In this document: one piece after another, positions 15,323 to 23,459 of the stretch
How positions within the stretch are numbered: the first letter of the stretch is position 1
Layout: each line of letters begins with the position of its first letter
Source: Oscillospiraceae bacterium
GTDB taxonomy: Bacteria > Bacillota > Clostridia > Oscillospirales > Ruminococcaceae
Length of the DNA: 24,298 bases
Direction: 5' to 3'
Assembly (NCBI GenBank): GCA_020024155.1
Contig: JAHHUE010000019.1
Coordinates: 1 to 24,298 of the forward strand
Program-made: the position numbers and the translations under genes
The notes under the pieces: model-generated
What the model saw: only the letters and a program-made list of their open reading frames with translations
What the model was told of the DNA's origin: nothing
Database searches by the model: none

Positions 15323-15793
15323 TTAGATTATTTCAACTTTTTCCATAACAACCGGATGAGCAGGTTTATCAGCCCAACCTGTTTTTACATTTGCGATTTC
15401 GTCAACAACATCCATACCGTTTACAACTTTACCAAAAGCTGCATACTGACCATCAAGGTGTGGAGCGTCTTGGTGCATAATAAAGAACTGGCTACCTGCA
15501 CTGTTTGGGTCCATTGCTCTTGCCATAGAAAGAACACCACGAGTGTGTTTAAGGTCGTTTTTAACACCGTTTGCTGCAAATTCGCCTTTAATGGAATAGC
15601 CTGGACCGCCCATACCGTTTCCGTCTGGACAACCACCTTGAATCATAAATCCTTTTATAACTCTGTGGAATGTAAGGCCGTTATAGAAACCTTCTTTAAC
15701 GAGCTTTTCAAAGTTTTCGCAAGAAATTGGTGCAATTTCAGGGTAAAGTTCAATTTCTATTTTTTTGCCATTATCTATTGTGATAACTACCAT
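15323..15793 (-). CDS. Cyclophilin-type peptidyl-prolyl cis-trans isomerase
   Basis: This 156-residue single-domain cyclophilin accelerates proline isomerisation during protein folding. The catalytic arginine is in TFHRVIKGFMIQGG (R44), with GSQFFIM and the AFGKVV strand further on. There is no signal peptide or lipobox, so it is probably cytoplasmic (PpiB type). The ATG has AAGGAGA upstream. It lies 31 nt after coaX, with which it is likely co-transcribed, and a strong terminator follows. No link of function to coaX is known to me. Confidence 0.95.
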   Translation of the reverse strand: MVVITIDNGKKIEIELYPEIAPISCENFEKLVKEGFYNGLTFHRVIKGFMIQGGCPDGNGMGGPGYSIKGEFAANGVKNDLKHTRGVLSMARAMDPNSAGSQFFIMHQDAPHLDGQYAAFGKVVNGMDVVDEIANVKTGWADKPAHPVVMEKVEII

Positions 15794-15824
15794 TATTATA
15801 TCTCCTTAAAAATATTTTAAAATA

Positions 15825-16595
15825 CTATTTAATTATACTGTTTTTATAGTAGCAGTACAAGCCTTCAAGCAATAAATTGTTGTTAAGAACAATATCTCTT
15901 TTACAATGTCCCACAATAAACTGGCTTGCACCACCTGTTGCAACTACACTGCAAGGAGAACCGATTTCTTCCTCAAAAGCCGATATCATACCATCTATAC
16001 AGTATGCACTGCCAAGAACTATGCCACTTGCTAAACTCTCTTTTGTATCAGTACCTATTGCTTTTGTTGGACTTGCCAATGTTTCATCCACAACTAAGCC
16101 TGTTCTGTCACGCAATGCCCACATAGACGTAAATACACCGGGTATTATGGAAACTCCTGTAATAGCAGCATTTTTATCCATAGCAGTAACTGTTGTTGCT
16201 GTTCCCATATCAATAACAATACATGGCATAGTGTGATTTTCTTTTGTTGCCATACAAGCTGCTATTATATCAGTGCCAACTTCACTTGGATTTTTTCCTT
16301 TTATTTCAAGATGACATCGTTCATCATTTTTAAATATAACTGGTGAAACGGCAAATAATGTTTCAAGAGCTAAAGCAAGACTATCTAATGTGTTTTGTGC
16401 AACACAACATAATACACAGCCTGTTACTTTACTTACGTCAACACCATTGAGATTCATTTTTTCATGAAGAAAAGGCAAGTATTCAAATTCTGATAATCCT
16501 TTTACATATCTAAAACGCATAGATTTTATAACTTTATCATTTTCAAAAATACCGGCAACTATATCAGTGTTACCAACATCAAAACAAATAACCAT
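15825..16595 (-). CDS. coaX: Type III pantothenate kinase
   Basis: CoaX phosphorylates pantothenate, the first step of coenzyme A synthesis, and uses an ASKHA fold. The 256-residue protein shows the phosphate-binding FDVGNTDIVAGIF (D6, N9), NPSEVGTDII with the likely catalytic D109, and DMGTATTVTA (D129), as expected for the type III family. The ATG at 16595 has GGAGG 7 nt upstream. It is the first gene of a two-gene unit with the cyclophilin and diverges from the DUF4830 gene across 125 bp. Confidence 0.93.
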   Translation of the reverse strand: MVICFDVGNTDIVAGIFENDKVIKSMRFRYVKGLSEFEYLPFLHEKMNLNGVDVSKVTGCVLCCVAQNTLDSLALALETLFAVSPVIFKNDERCHLEIKGKNPSEVGTDIIAACMATKENHTMPCIVIDMGTATTVTAMDKNAAITGVSIIPGVFTSMWALRDRTGLVVDETLASPTKAIGTDTKESLASGIVLGSAYCIDGMISAFEEEIGSPCSVVATGGASQFIVGHCKRDIVLNNNLLLEGLYCYYKNSIIK

Positions 16596-16637
16596 ATAAA
16601 AACCTCCATTGGTTTAAATCTAAATCGGTTTGCCTAA

Positions 16638-16667
16638 TTGTAACATATATTTTAAACCATGTATATA
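16638..16667 (+). promoter_or_regulatory. Possible promoter of the DUF4830 gene
   Basis: TTGTAA (16638-16643) and TATATA (16662-16667) are separated by 18 bp in the divergent coaX/DUF4830 interval. The match is weak, and AT-rich DNA gives such pairs by chance. Confidence 0.25.
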
Positions 16668-16720
16668 TTTTGTTTTTATCACATATATATTAAGCAGGAA
16701 ATATTGAGGGGGAATATAAT

Positions 16721-17212
16721 ATGTTCGTGATTACAATAAATAAAAAAAGAATTACTCAGGCAGTAGCAATAGCAGCGTGTGTTATTGCAGTTGGTGCAAT
16801 TGCTCTTGGAGTAAAAAATTTCTTTACCAAGGATGAGGCAACTTTTTCCACATCAAAAGGTATGAAACTATCTACAACACAACAGATGGTAGATTACATA
16901 GCTGAAAAAGGGCATAATGCCGATATTCAGACTGCTCAGGTTGCAGAAGTTGTAATACCAAAAAAATTCGATGATACATTTGAAAGTTTTAACGAAAAAA
17001 TAAAACAGACTGATGGATTAAGCCTTGAAAAATATAAAGGGGATAAAGTTAGTAAGTGGACTTTTGAACTGATTGATTATAACGGAGAAGATAAAAAAGC
17101 AAGTGCAGTTCTTTTGCTTAAAAAAGAAAAATTAATAGGTGCATACATTTTGGAAAGTCCTGATGGTATCGCAAAACCTATGGTTCAACAGCAAAAAGAT
17201 ACAAAACAATAA
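16721..17212 (+). CDS. Membrane-anchored DUF4830 protein
   Basis: This 163-residue protein has one N-terminal transmembrane segment (about 11-32, AVAIAACVIAVGAIALG) after a short basic cytoplasmic end, so the rest is probably outside. The external domain (about 60-155) matches what I recall of DUF4830: a VAEVVIPKKFDDTFESF strand-helix, a LSLEKYKGDKVSKWTFEL segment, then DYNGE and a LLLKKEKLIGAYI strand with a closing DG-A. Its function is unknown. A GAGGGGGA ribosome site precedes ATG 16721. The nearest genes give no functional clue. Confidence 0.7.
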   Translation: MFVITINKKRITQAVAIAACVIAVGAIALGVKNFFTKDEATFSTSKGMKLSTTQQMVDYIAEKGHNADIQTAQVAEVVIPKKFDDTFESFNEKIKQTDGLSLEKYKGDKVSKWTFELIDYNGEDKKASAVLLLKKEKLIGAYILESPDGIAKPMVQQQKDTKQ

Positions 17213-17223
17213 ATGATAATTTA

Positions 17224-17300
17224 ACCCTTTGAAATTTATATGCTTTAAAATATTGCAATAGTGTTGTATAATATTATAAAGTATGTATTTTTCAAAGGGT
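17224..17300 (+). promoter_or_regulatory. Promoter of rsuA-like gene bracketed by an 11-bp inverted repeat
   Basis: TATAAT (17267-17272), with TTTAAA (17244-17249) 17 bp upstream, is a plausible promoter. ACCCTTTGAAA (17224-17234) and TTTCAAAGGGT (17290-17300) are perfect complements on either side of it, and the right arm contains the AAAGGG ribosome site of the next gene. A transcript started at this promoter would lack the left arm; readthrough from upstream would contain both. Confidence 0.4.
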
Positions 17301-17305
17301 GTTTT

Positions 17306-18022
17306 ATGTTAATAAGATTAGACAAATATATTTCTGATATGGTGGGGATATCGCGTCAAGATACAAAAAAATTATTATCAAAGAGTGTAGTTACTGTTGA
17401 TAATAAAATTGTAAAAAAGGGCGATATTAAAGTTAATGAGGAAAATGTAGTTGTTGTTAATGGAAAAAAACTTGAATATAAACAATTTGTATATATAATG
17501 CTTAATAAGCCAAAAGGCGTTGTAAGTGCAACTGATGATAAAAATGATGTAACTGTTGTTGACTTGGTTAAAGATAATTACCCAAAGAGAAATCTTTTTC
17601 CAGCAGGAAGACTTGATAAAACAAGTACAGGCTTTGTTTTGCTTACAGATGACGGAGAGTTTGCACACGATATACTTGCACCTAAAAAACATGTGCTTAA
17701 AGAATATATTGTTACAATAGACAAAGAGATAAATAATCAGATTATAGAAAATTTTAACAGTGGAGTAACACTTGCTGATGGAACAGTGTTAAAATCTGCA
17801 ACTTTGATACCAACAGAGGATAAATTTGTTGTTAAAGTTATATTGAAGCAGGGTGTATATCACCAAATTAAAAGGATGTTTGGTGTTTTTGATATAGGTG
17901 TTAATGAACTTCACAGGACAAAAATAGGTTGTATCAGTCTTGATGAAACACTTCAAGGCGGAGAATATAGAGAATTATTCTTGGAAGAAGTAGAAAAAAT
18001 TTACAATGATATGAACGGTTAG
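17306..18022 (+). CDS. Pseudouridine synthase of the RsuA/RluB family
   Basis: This 238-residue enzyme isomerises a uridine in rRNA. An N-terminal S4 RNA-binding domain (LIRLDKYISDMVGISR..., residues 1-58) is followed by the catalytic domain with NKPKGVVS and FPAGRLDKTSTG (catalytic D104), then LLTDDGEFAH and a QGVYHQIKRMF segment. The length suits RsuA (16S position 516 in E. coli) rather than longer RluB, but the target base is not certain. I start it at ATG 17306 with AAAGGG 6 nt upstream; a frame from 17261 would add 15 residues without homology. Confidence 0.9.
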   Translation: MLIRLDKYISDMVGISRQDTKKLLSKSVVTVDNKIVKKGDIKVNEENVVVVNGKKLEYKQFVYIMLNKPKGVVSATDDKNDVTVVDLVKDNYPKRNLFPAGRLDKTSTGFVLLTDDGEFAHDILAPKKHVLKEYIVTIDKEINNQIIENFNSGVTLADGTVLKSATLIPTEDKFVVKVILKQGVYHQIKRMFGVFDIGVNELHRTKIGCISLDETLQGGEYRELFLEEVEKIYNDMNG

Positions 18023-18133
18023 TTTACACTATGTTAAAACAATTATCACATGATTAGTTTATACTGTTAACTGACATTTTGATAGGCGTTTTGCATTTTG
18101 CACATAAAAAGGGCGTTTTTTTGTAAAAATATG

Positions 18134-18194
18134 TTGCATTATATGAAACTATTGTGTAAAATATAAATGATTTATTTTAACTATTGTGTAAAAT
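18134..18194 (+). promoter_or_regulatory. Promoter and 16-bp direct repeats upstream of the PucR-type gene
   Basis: TTGCAT (18134-18139) and TAAAAT (18157-18162) with a 17-bp spacer form a good promoter. AACTATTGTGTAAAAT occurs at 18147-18162, covering the -10, and again at 18179-18194, a 32-bp shift close to three helical turns. Paired identical sites in phase on a promoter suggest binding of a regulator, perhaps the gene's own product. Confidence 0.5.
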
Positions 18195-18224
18195 TACAAT
18201 TAAATTTATAAATAGGAGTTAATT

Positions 18225-19310
18225 ATGTCTAACAGGATGTTTCAAGGCGTTATATACCAGATGAAAGATGTTATAGGTCGCGTAGTTGGTGTAACTGACG
18301 AAATGGGCGTTGTTATTGCTTGCAGTGACCTTGGTCAAATTGACAGCATCAAAGATGGTGTACAAGCAGAAAGAATGGCAAATAGTCAAAGCTTTGTTCG
18401 CAGCGGTTATACTTTTAGAGGATTTTCTAATAATAAACGCAATGATTTTTATGTTTTCGTTGAAGGAACAGACGATATGGCAGATAAATTTGCTGCTATG
18501 CTCAGCATCTCTATGCAGAGCTTAAAACAGTTCCACGATGAAAAATTTGACAGACTTAACTTTATAAAAAATGTTGTTATGGATAATATCATGCCAGGTG
18601 ATATCTATGCAAAAGCAAGAGAAATGCACTTTGTAACTGATGTTCCAAGAGTAGTTCTCATAATAAGAGTCAGTCAACAGAAAGATATGTCTACTTTTGA
18701 TGTTATACAAAACCTTTTCCCAGACAAACAAAAAGATTTTGTATTTAATACAAGTGAGACAGATACAGTTCTTATAAAAGAACTTAAAAAAGGTATTGAA
18801 TCAAAAGATATCGAAAAACTTGCAGCTTCAATTGTTGATACACTTAATGTTGAATATTACATTAAAGCAACAGTTGGTATTGGTACACCAATTGTAAATA
18901 TTAAAGACCTTGCAAACAGCTTTAAAGAAGCTCAAATTGCTCTTGAAGTTGGTAAGGTATTTGATACTGAAAAGAGTATTGTAAGTTATGACCATCTTGG
19001 TATTGCAAGACTTATTTATCAGTTGCCTACAACATTGTGTGAAATGTTTCTTAAAGAAGTGTTTAAACAAGGCTCAATAGAAAGTCTTGACCAAGAAACT
19101 TTATTTACAATTCAAAGCTTTTTTGAGAATAACCTTAATGTAAGTGAAACTTCAAGAGGTTTGTTCGTACACAGAAACACCCTTGTTTATCGTCTTGAAA
19201 AAATAAGAAAAATTACAGGTTTGGATTTAAGGGAGTTTGATGATGCAATTGTATTTAAAGTTGCATTGATGGTTAAAAAATATCTTCAATCCAGTCAGGA
19301 TAGATATTAA
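18225..19310 (+). CDS. PucR/CdaR-family transcriptional regulator
   Basis: This 361-residue protein ends in the PucR-type helix-turn-helix (about 297-355: NLNVSETSRGLFVHRNTLVY, then RLEKIRKITGLDL). The N-terminal part (about 5-130: VIYQMKDVIGRVVGVTDEMG) looks like a sensory domain of sugar-diacid-regulator type, and the middle resembles the GGDEF-like linker of CdaR proteins. Relatives regulate sugar-diacid, purine or amino-acid genes, but no such genes adjoin it here, so the ligand is unknown. It has an AGGAG site, its own promoter with repeated sites, and a hairpin terminator before ftsE. The gene has an ordinary length and is intact. Confidence 0.85.
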   Translation: MSNRMFQGVIYQMKDVIGRVVGVTDEMGVVIACSDLGQIDSIKDGVQAERMANSQSFVRSGYTFRGFSNNKRNDFYVFVEGTDDMADKFAAMLSISMQSLKQFHDEKFDRLNFIKNVVMDNIMPGDIYAKAREMHFVTDVPRVVLIIRVSQQKDMSTFDVIQNLFPDKQKDFVFNTSETDTVLIKELKKGIESKDIEKLAASIVDTLNVEYYIKATVGIGTPIVNIKDLANSFKEAQIALEVGKVFDTEKSIVSYDHLGIARLIYQLPTTLCEMFLKEVFKQGSIESLDQETLFTIQSFFENNLNVSETSRGLFVHRNTLVYRLEKIRKITGLDLREFDDAIVFKVALMVKKYLQSSQDRY

Positions 19311-19319
19311 ATTACAATT

Positions 19320-19367
19320 GCCCTTAATATTCTTTGCGTAAAGATAAAGATTGTTTAAGGGCGATTT
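19320..19367 (+). terminator. Terminator between PucR-type gene and ftsE
   Basis: GCCCTTAA (19320-19327) and TTAAGGGC (19355-19362) pair around a loop that includes a smaller TCTTT/AAAGA stem, followed by GATTTTC. The T tract is short, so termination may be partial. Confidence 0.6.
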
Positions 19368-19380
19368 TCTATGTTATAAA
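19351..19380 (+). promoter_or_regulatory. Possible ftsEX promoter
   Basis: TTGTTT (19351-19356), an 18-bp spacer and TATAAA (19375-19380) precede the ftsE ATG by about 20 bp. The -35 lies inside the terminator stem of the upstream gene. Confidence 0.3.
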
Positions 19381-19400
19381 ATATAAAAGGATTACAACTA

Positions 19401-20081
19401 ATGATTGATTTCAAAAATGTCACAAAATACTATAAGCCTGATATTACGGCTATGAATAATGTGTCATTGCATGTAGCTAAAGGTGAATTTGTTTTTGTTT
19501 TAGGGCCTTCCGGTGCCGGTAAAAGCACTTTTTTAAAGCTTATGCTTCGTGAAGAAGTTGCTGACAAAGGAGAAGTTATTGTAAATGGCTACAACCTCTC
19601 AAAAATAAAACAAAGAGATGTTCCATATATGAGACGCACACTTGGTGTTGTTTTTCAGGATTTTAGACTTATTCCAACAATGACAGTTTATGAAAATATC
19701 GCTTTTGCTATGCGTGTTACAAATATTGGCGAAAGAGATATTAAAAAGAGAGTTCCGTATATATTAAGCCTTGTAGGTCTTACAAATAAAGCAAAAAAAT
19801 TTCCTACACAGCTTTCAGGTGGTGAGCAGCAGCGTGTTGCACTTGCAAGAGCACTTGTACATAGCCCGGAACTTGTTATTGCTGACGAACCTACTGGTAA
19901 CATTGACCCAGAATTATCAATAGAAATTATGGAGCTTTTACAGGCAATAAACTCTGTTGGTACAACGGTTGTTGTTGTTACTCACGAACACGAGCTTGCT
20001 CATAAATATGCTAAACGCATTATAGAGATAAAAGATGGTTCTGTTATAAGAGACACCGCAGAAAAGGCGGTGATGTTTTAA
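19401..20081 (+). CDS. ftsE: Cell-division ABC ATPase FtsE
   Basis: FtsE is the ATPase of the FtsEX complex, which does not transport but drives cell-wall hydrolases at the membrane. The 226-residue protein shows Walker A GPSGAGKST (35-43), the Q-loop VFQDFRLIP (Q86), signature LSGGE (138-142), Walker B LVIADE (D162, E163) and the switch H195. The FQDFRLI and VYENIAFAMRV segments are typical of FtsE. AAAGGA precedes the ATG. The stop overlaps the ftsX start (TAATG), so the two are translationally coupled. Confidence 0.96.
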   Translation: MIDFKNVTKYYKPDITAMNNVSLHVAKGEFVFVLGPSGAGKSTFLKLMLREEVADKGEVIVNGYNLSKIKQRDVPYMRRTLGVVFQDFRLIPTMTVYENIAFAMRVTNIGERDIKKRVPYILSLVGLTNKAKKFPTQLSGGEQQRVALARALVHSPELVIADEPTGNIDPELSIEIMELLQAINSVGTTVVVVTHEHELAHKYAKRIIEIKDGSVIRDTAEKAVMF

Positions 20082-20989
20082 TGAAATTCTCTAATTTTAG
20101 ATACCTTGTTAAACAAGGATTTATAAACTTTAAAGAAAACAGAATTATGAGTGTGGCATCAATAGGTGTTGTCCTATCATGTCTTATAATTGTTGGTGTC
20201 AGTGGACTTATTGCAATGAATATAAATGTTTTTGCTGAATTTCTTGGCAACCAAAATGAAGTTGTTGTTTACTTACTTGATGATGCGTCAGAAGAGCAGA
20301 TTAACAATGTAAGTAACTATATAAAAAACAATGAGAATATTGCATCATTTGACTTTGTTTCAAAAGAAGAGGCTTTGACAGAGCAAATGAATTATCTTGG
20401 AGAATATGGCGAACTGCTTGAAGCTTATGAAGGGGATAATAACCCATTACCAGCATCATATCGCTGCAAAGTAAAAGATTTAAGACTTATTCAAAACACA
20501 TCTGACCAGCTTGTAAGTTTGGAAGGAGTTGAAATGGTAAGCACTCCAACAGAACTTGCAGGTGTTCTTATTACAATTAAGAATGTAGCTTACTATGGTG
20601 GATTGGGCATTTTGGCAATTCTTGTCTTTGTAAGTATCGTTGTTATTGCAAATACAATCAGACTTACTGTTTTTGCAAGAAGAAAAGAAATCAATATAAT
20701 GAAATTTGTTGGTGCAACAAATGGTTTTATTAGACTTCCTTTTATTGTTGAAGGTGTAGTTATTGGTACAATATCTGCACTTATAACTTTTGTTATTTTA
20801 AGTGGTGGATATTATTACCTTTTAAACTATCTTGCAACAACAGCAACAGGATGGCTTGCAATGGTATCCTCTGTACTTATCCCGTATGAATTTATTTGGA
20901 TGCCTATGCTAATAGTATTTCTTGGATTTGGATGGTTTATTGGTATAGTTGGTAGTGCAATTTCAATGAGAAGATATCTCAAAGTTTAA
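20081..20989 (+). CDS. ftsX: Cell-division membrane protein FtsX
   Basis: FtsX is the membrane partner of FtsE and conveys its ATPase cycle to an extracellular hydrolase or activator. The 302-residue protein has the four-helix layout: TM1 about 24-48, an extracellular domain of about 50-168 (NEVVVYLLDDASEEQ, AYEGDNNPLPASYRCKV), TM2 171-194, TM3 220-247 and TM4 271-296. The cytoplasmic RRKEINIMKFVGATNGFIR loop is the family hallmark. It starts within the ftsE stop. The next gene, 23 nt after its stop, encodes a coiled-coil M23 peptidase, the probable partner. Confidence 0.95.
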   Translation: MKFSNFRYLVKQGFINFKENRIMSVASIGVVLSCLIIVGVSGLIAMNINVFAEFLGNQNEVVVYLLDDASEEQINNVSNYIKNNENIASFDFVSKEEALTEQMNYLGEYGELLEAYEGDNNPLPASYRCKVKDLRLIQNTSDQLVSLEGVEMVSTPTELAGVLITIKNVAYYGGLGILAILVFVSIVVIANTIRLTVFARRKEINIMKFVGATNGFIRLPFIVEGVVIGTISALITFVILSGGYYYLLNYLATTATGWLAMVSSVLIPYEFIWMPMLIVFLGFGWFIGIVGSAISMRRYLKV

Positions 20990-21012
20990 ATATTGGAAGA
21001 TGGTGGGGTTTA

Positions 21013-22158
21013 ATGAAAAAAAGAAAAAACATAACTAAAATGTCTATTATATCTGTAATTATGGCTTTTTCTATCATTGTAGTTCCTTTTACAGCTTTTG
21101 CAGGTGCTCAAGAGGACTATAATAAGGCTCAGGCTGAGCTTGAAAAAATACAAAAAGAGATTAACGAAATAAAAGATACTAAAAAGAAACAAGAAAAAGA
21201 AAAGAAAGATGCACAAAATCAAATAAGTCTTGTTCAAAATCAACTTAGTTCTCTCACTAATCAAATTACAGAAACATCTGAAAGACTTACTCAAAAACAA
21301 ATTGAATTAGAGCAGAAAAAAGAAGATATACACGAAACAGATGAACTGTTTAAAAGCAAATTAAAAGCAATGTATGTTCGCAGAAATGGAAATATCTTGG
21401 CAACAGCTCTTGCTGTTGATACATTTTCAGAAATGTTGACATCAGTTAACACTTTACAAAATATTTCAAAGTCTGATACTGCTTTGCTTCAAAAACTTGA
21501 TGAAGAGAAAAAAGAAATTGAAAAAGTTGAACAGGAAATACAAACAGAACTTGATGGATTGAATGCAAAAAAACAAATTCAAAAACAAAAACAAACAGAG
21601 CTTTCAGGTCTTTTGAAAAAAGTTAACAGTGAAATTTCACAATCAGAAGCAGATGAAGCAGCAGCTAAATCAGCATACGCAGATGCAAAAGCAGCAAGAG
21701 ATGCAGCAGCAGCAGAGCTTGAAAAAGAATTTCAGCAAAGTGGTAATGTAGGCAACTTCGTTGGTGGCGAATTTATTTGGCCTTTGCCAAATAACAGAAC
21801 TGTTTCATCACCTTATGGATATAGAACAATATTTGGTTATAGAGAATTCCACACTGGTATTGATATTCCTGCACCAAGCGGTACACCAATACTTGCCTCT
21901 AACAGTGGTATTGTTACAACAGCAAGATATGCATCAACTGGATATGGAAATCGTATTATAGTTGACCACGGTGGAAATCAAAAAACATTATATGCTCACT
22001 GTTCAAGCCTTGCTGTTAAAGAAGGCGATTATGTTAATCAAGGTCAAGTAATTGGATATGTTGGAACAACAGGTATGTCCACAGGTAATCACTTGCACTT
22101 TGAAATAAGACAGAACAACCAAACAGTTGACCCATATCCATATATAAAAAATCATTAA
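21013..22158 (+). CDS. Coiled-coil M23 peptidoglycan endopeptidase, likely FtsEX partner
   Basis: This 381-residue secreted protein has a signal peptide (1-30, cleavage near TAFA-GA), a long coiled-coil region (about 33-110 and 155-245) and a LytM/M23 domain (about 262-378). The zinc and catalytic residues are all present: H280 and D284 (HTGID), H329 (YAH), H360 and H362 (HLHFE). It is built like EnvC, which is an inactive activator in E. coli, but here the active site is intact, so it can itself cut peptidoglycan cross-bridges. The coiled coil is the part expected to bind the FtsX loop, as shown for EnvC and PcsB. It sits between ftsX and the S41 gene (14-nt gap), consistent with one division operon. 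Confidence 0.9.
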   Translation: MKKRKNITKMSIISVIMAFSIIVVPFTAFAGAQEDYNKAQAELEKIQKEINEIKDTKKKQEKEKKDAQNQISLVQNQLSSLTNQITETSERLTQKQIELEQKKEDIHETDELFKSKLKAMYVRRNGNILATALAVDTFSEMLTSVNTLQNISKSDTALLQKLDEEKKEIEKVEQEIQTELDGLNAKKQIQKQKQTELSGLLKKVNSEISQSEADEAAAKSAYADAKAARDAAAAELEKEFQQSGNVGNFVGGEFIWPLPNNRTVSSPYGYRTIFGYREFHTGIDIPAPSGTPILASNSGIVTTARYASTGYGNRIIVDHGGNQKTLYAHCSSLAVKEGDYVNQGQVIGYVGTTGMSTGNHLHFEIRQNNQTVDPYPYIKNH

Positions 22159-22172
22159 AGTAAGGAATTTTT

Positions 22173-23372
22173 ATGAGAAAAAAAATAACATTTGGTACAG
22201 CACTTAGTTTTATATTTATTGCTATAACTGTTACCTTTTGTCTTACAATGATTTTGTCTGCTAGAATTTTTGAAAACAAAGTTTCTAATGTTAATGAAAA
22301 AGAAGTTATGTATTCAAAAATTGCAGAAGTGGACCAAGTTGTAAGACAACATTATTATACATCAATTGATGATAGAACAATTGTTGATGGAGTATCAACA
22401 GGGTATATAAATGCTCTTGGGGATACAGAAGCAAGATATTACAAAGCAAGCGAAGTTACTGCTCTTCAAAATATTTCTAAAGGCAAACTTATCGGTATCG
22501 GTATTGATGTTCAAAAAGATGTAAGTGGTTATTTCAAAGTTGTAAAAGTTGATAAAAACTCTCCAGCTGATATTGCCGAAATGAAAAAAGGCGATATGAT
22601 AACAAGCATAAATGATATTGCTATTATGGCAAATAACACAAAAGAAGTTAAAGAAATGCTTACAGGTACAGAAGGTGTTGCAATAAAAATCAATTATCTT
22701 CGTGATGGCGAAGAAAAAACTGCAAATATTACTTTCTCTTTGTATGATATACCTTCTATTTCATATTCCTTAGAAGGTAGTGTAGGTTATATTAAGATTT
22801 CAACTTTTGCAGAAAAAACTGCATCAGAAGTTGATTATGCCCTTAAAAATCTTATTTCTCAAGGTGCTACAAGCTTTGTAATTGACCTTAGATTAAACCA
22901 AAGCAAAGAATTTAAATTTGCTGCTGAAGTTGCTGATATTTTTGTAAAAGAGGGTACAACAATGTATGCACAATACATTGATGATTCAAAGAAAGTTTTG
23001 TATACATCAGATAAAGAAAGTGTATCACAACCAGTTTCAATTATTGTAAACGAAACAACAGGTTATGCAGCAGAAATGTTTGCAGTAATTCTAAAAGATA
23101 TATCAGGGTCTAAACTTGTTGGTACAAAAACAATGGGTAAATGCACAATTCAAACCCTTTACAGATTATCTGATGGCTCAGGTATAGAAATTACAACAGC
23201 AAGACTTGTTCCAGTTTCAACACCAGATTATCACGGTACAGGATTGGTTCCAGATTATGAAAAAGCTCTTTCCAAAGAACAAGAAATGAATTTTTATGAT
23301 TTGACAATTATGACTGACCCTCAGATTACAAGAGCATTTGAAGTTGCCCAAAATATGGCTATGCAACAATAG
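22173..23372 (+). CDS. S41 (CtpA-like) protein with altered active site, probable pseudoprotease
   Basis: This 399-residue protein has an N-terminal membrane anchor (about 8-30), a helical segment, a PDZ domain (about 103-180: LIGIGIDVQKD, NSPADIAEMKKGDMITSIND) and an S41 core (about 190-365). Counting back 25 residues from the lysine in MGKCTIQ (K323; Q327 is also kept), where family members have the serine nucleophile (SASASE), this protein has Y298 in TTGYAAE. The NPGG segment after VIDLR is replaced by LNQSKEF. Both the nucleophile and the oxyanion hole are thus missing while fold-defining parts persist. It may serve as a PDZ scaffold or regulator of the M23 enzyme encoded upstream. Known CtpA/CtpB-type enzymes process envelope proteins. 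A terminator follows. Confidence 0.85.
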   Translation: MRKKITFGTALSFIFIAITVTFCLTMILSARIFENKVSNVNEKEVMYSKIAEVDQVVRQHYYTSIDDRTIVDGVSTGYINALGDTEARYYKASEVTALQNISKGKLIGIGIDVQKDVSGYFKVVKVDKNSPADIAEMKKGDMITSINDIAIMANNTKEVKEMLTGTEGVAIKINYLRDGEEKTANITFSLYDIPSISYSLEGSVGYIKISTFAEKTASEVDYALKNLISQGATSFVIDLRLNQSKEFKFAAEVADIFVKEGTTMYAQYIDDSKKVLYTSDKESVSQPVSIIVNETTGYAAEMFAVILKDISGSKLVGTKTMGKCTIQTLYRLSDGSGIEITTARLVPVSTPDYHGTGLVPDYEKALSKEQEMNFYDLTIMTDPQITRAFEVAQNMAMQQ

Positions 23373-23383
23373 TTTATTAAATA

Positions 23384-23420
23384 AAAAGACTTTCGGAATT
23401 TGCTCTGAAAGTCTTTTATT
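23384..23420 (+). terminator. Terminator of the ftsEX operon
   Basis: AAAAGACTTTC (23384-23394) and GAAAGTCTTTT (23407-23417) form a perfect 11-bp stem with a 12-nt loop and a T-rich tail, beginning 12 nt after the S41 stop. Confidence 0.9.
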
Positions 23421-23459
23421 TTGATATTTATTTTGACATTTATTTAATAGGTGATTTGA

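Noticed and set aside
15302..15820. 172-codon ORF opposite the cyclophilin gene
   Set aside because: It starts inside the terminator, is Phe/Cys/His-rich, and shadows a clearly recognised gene.
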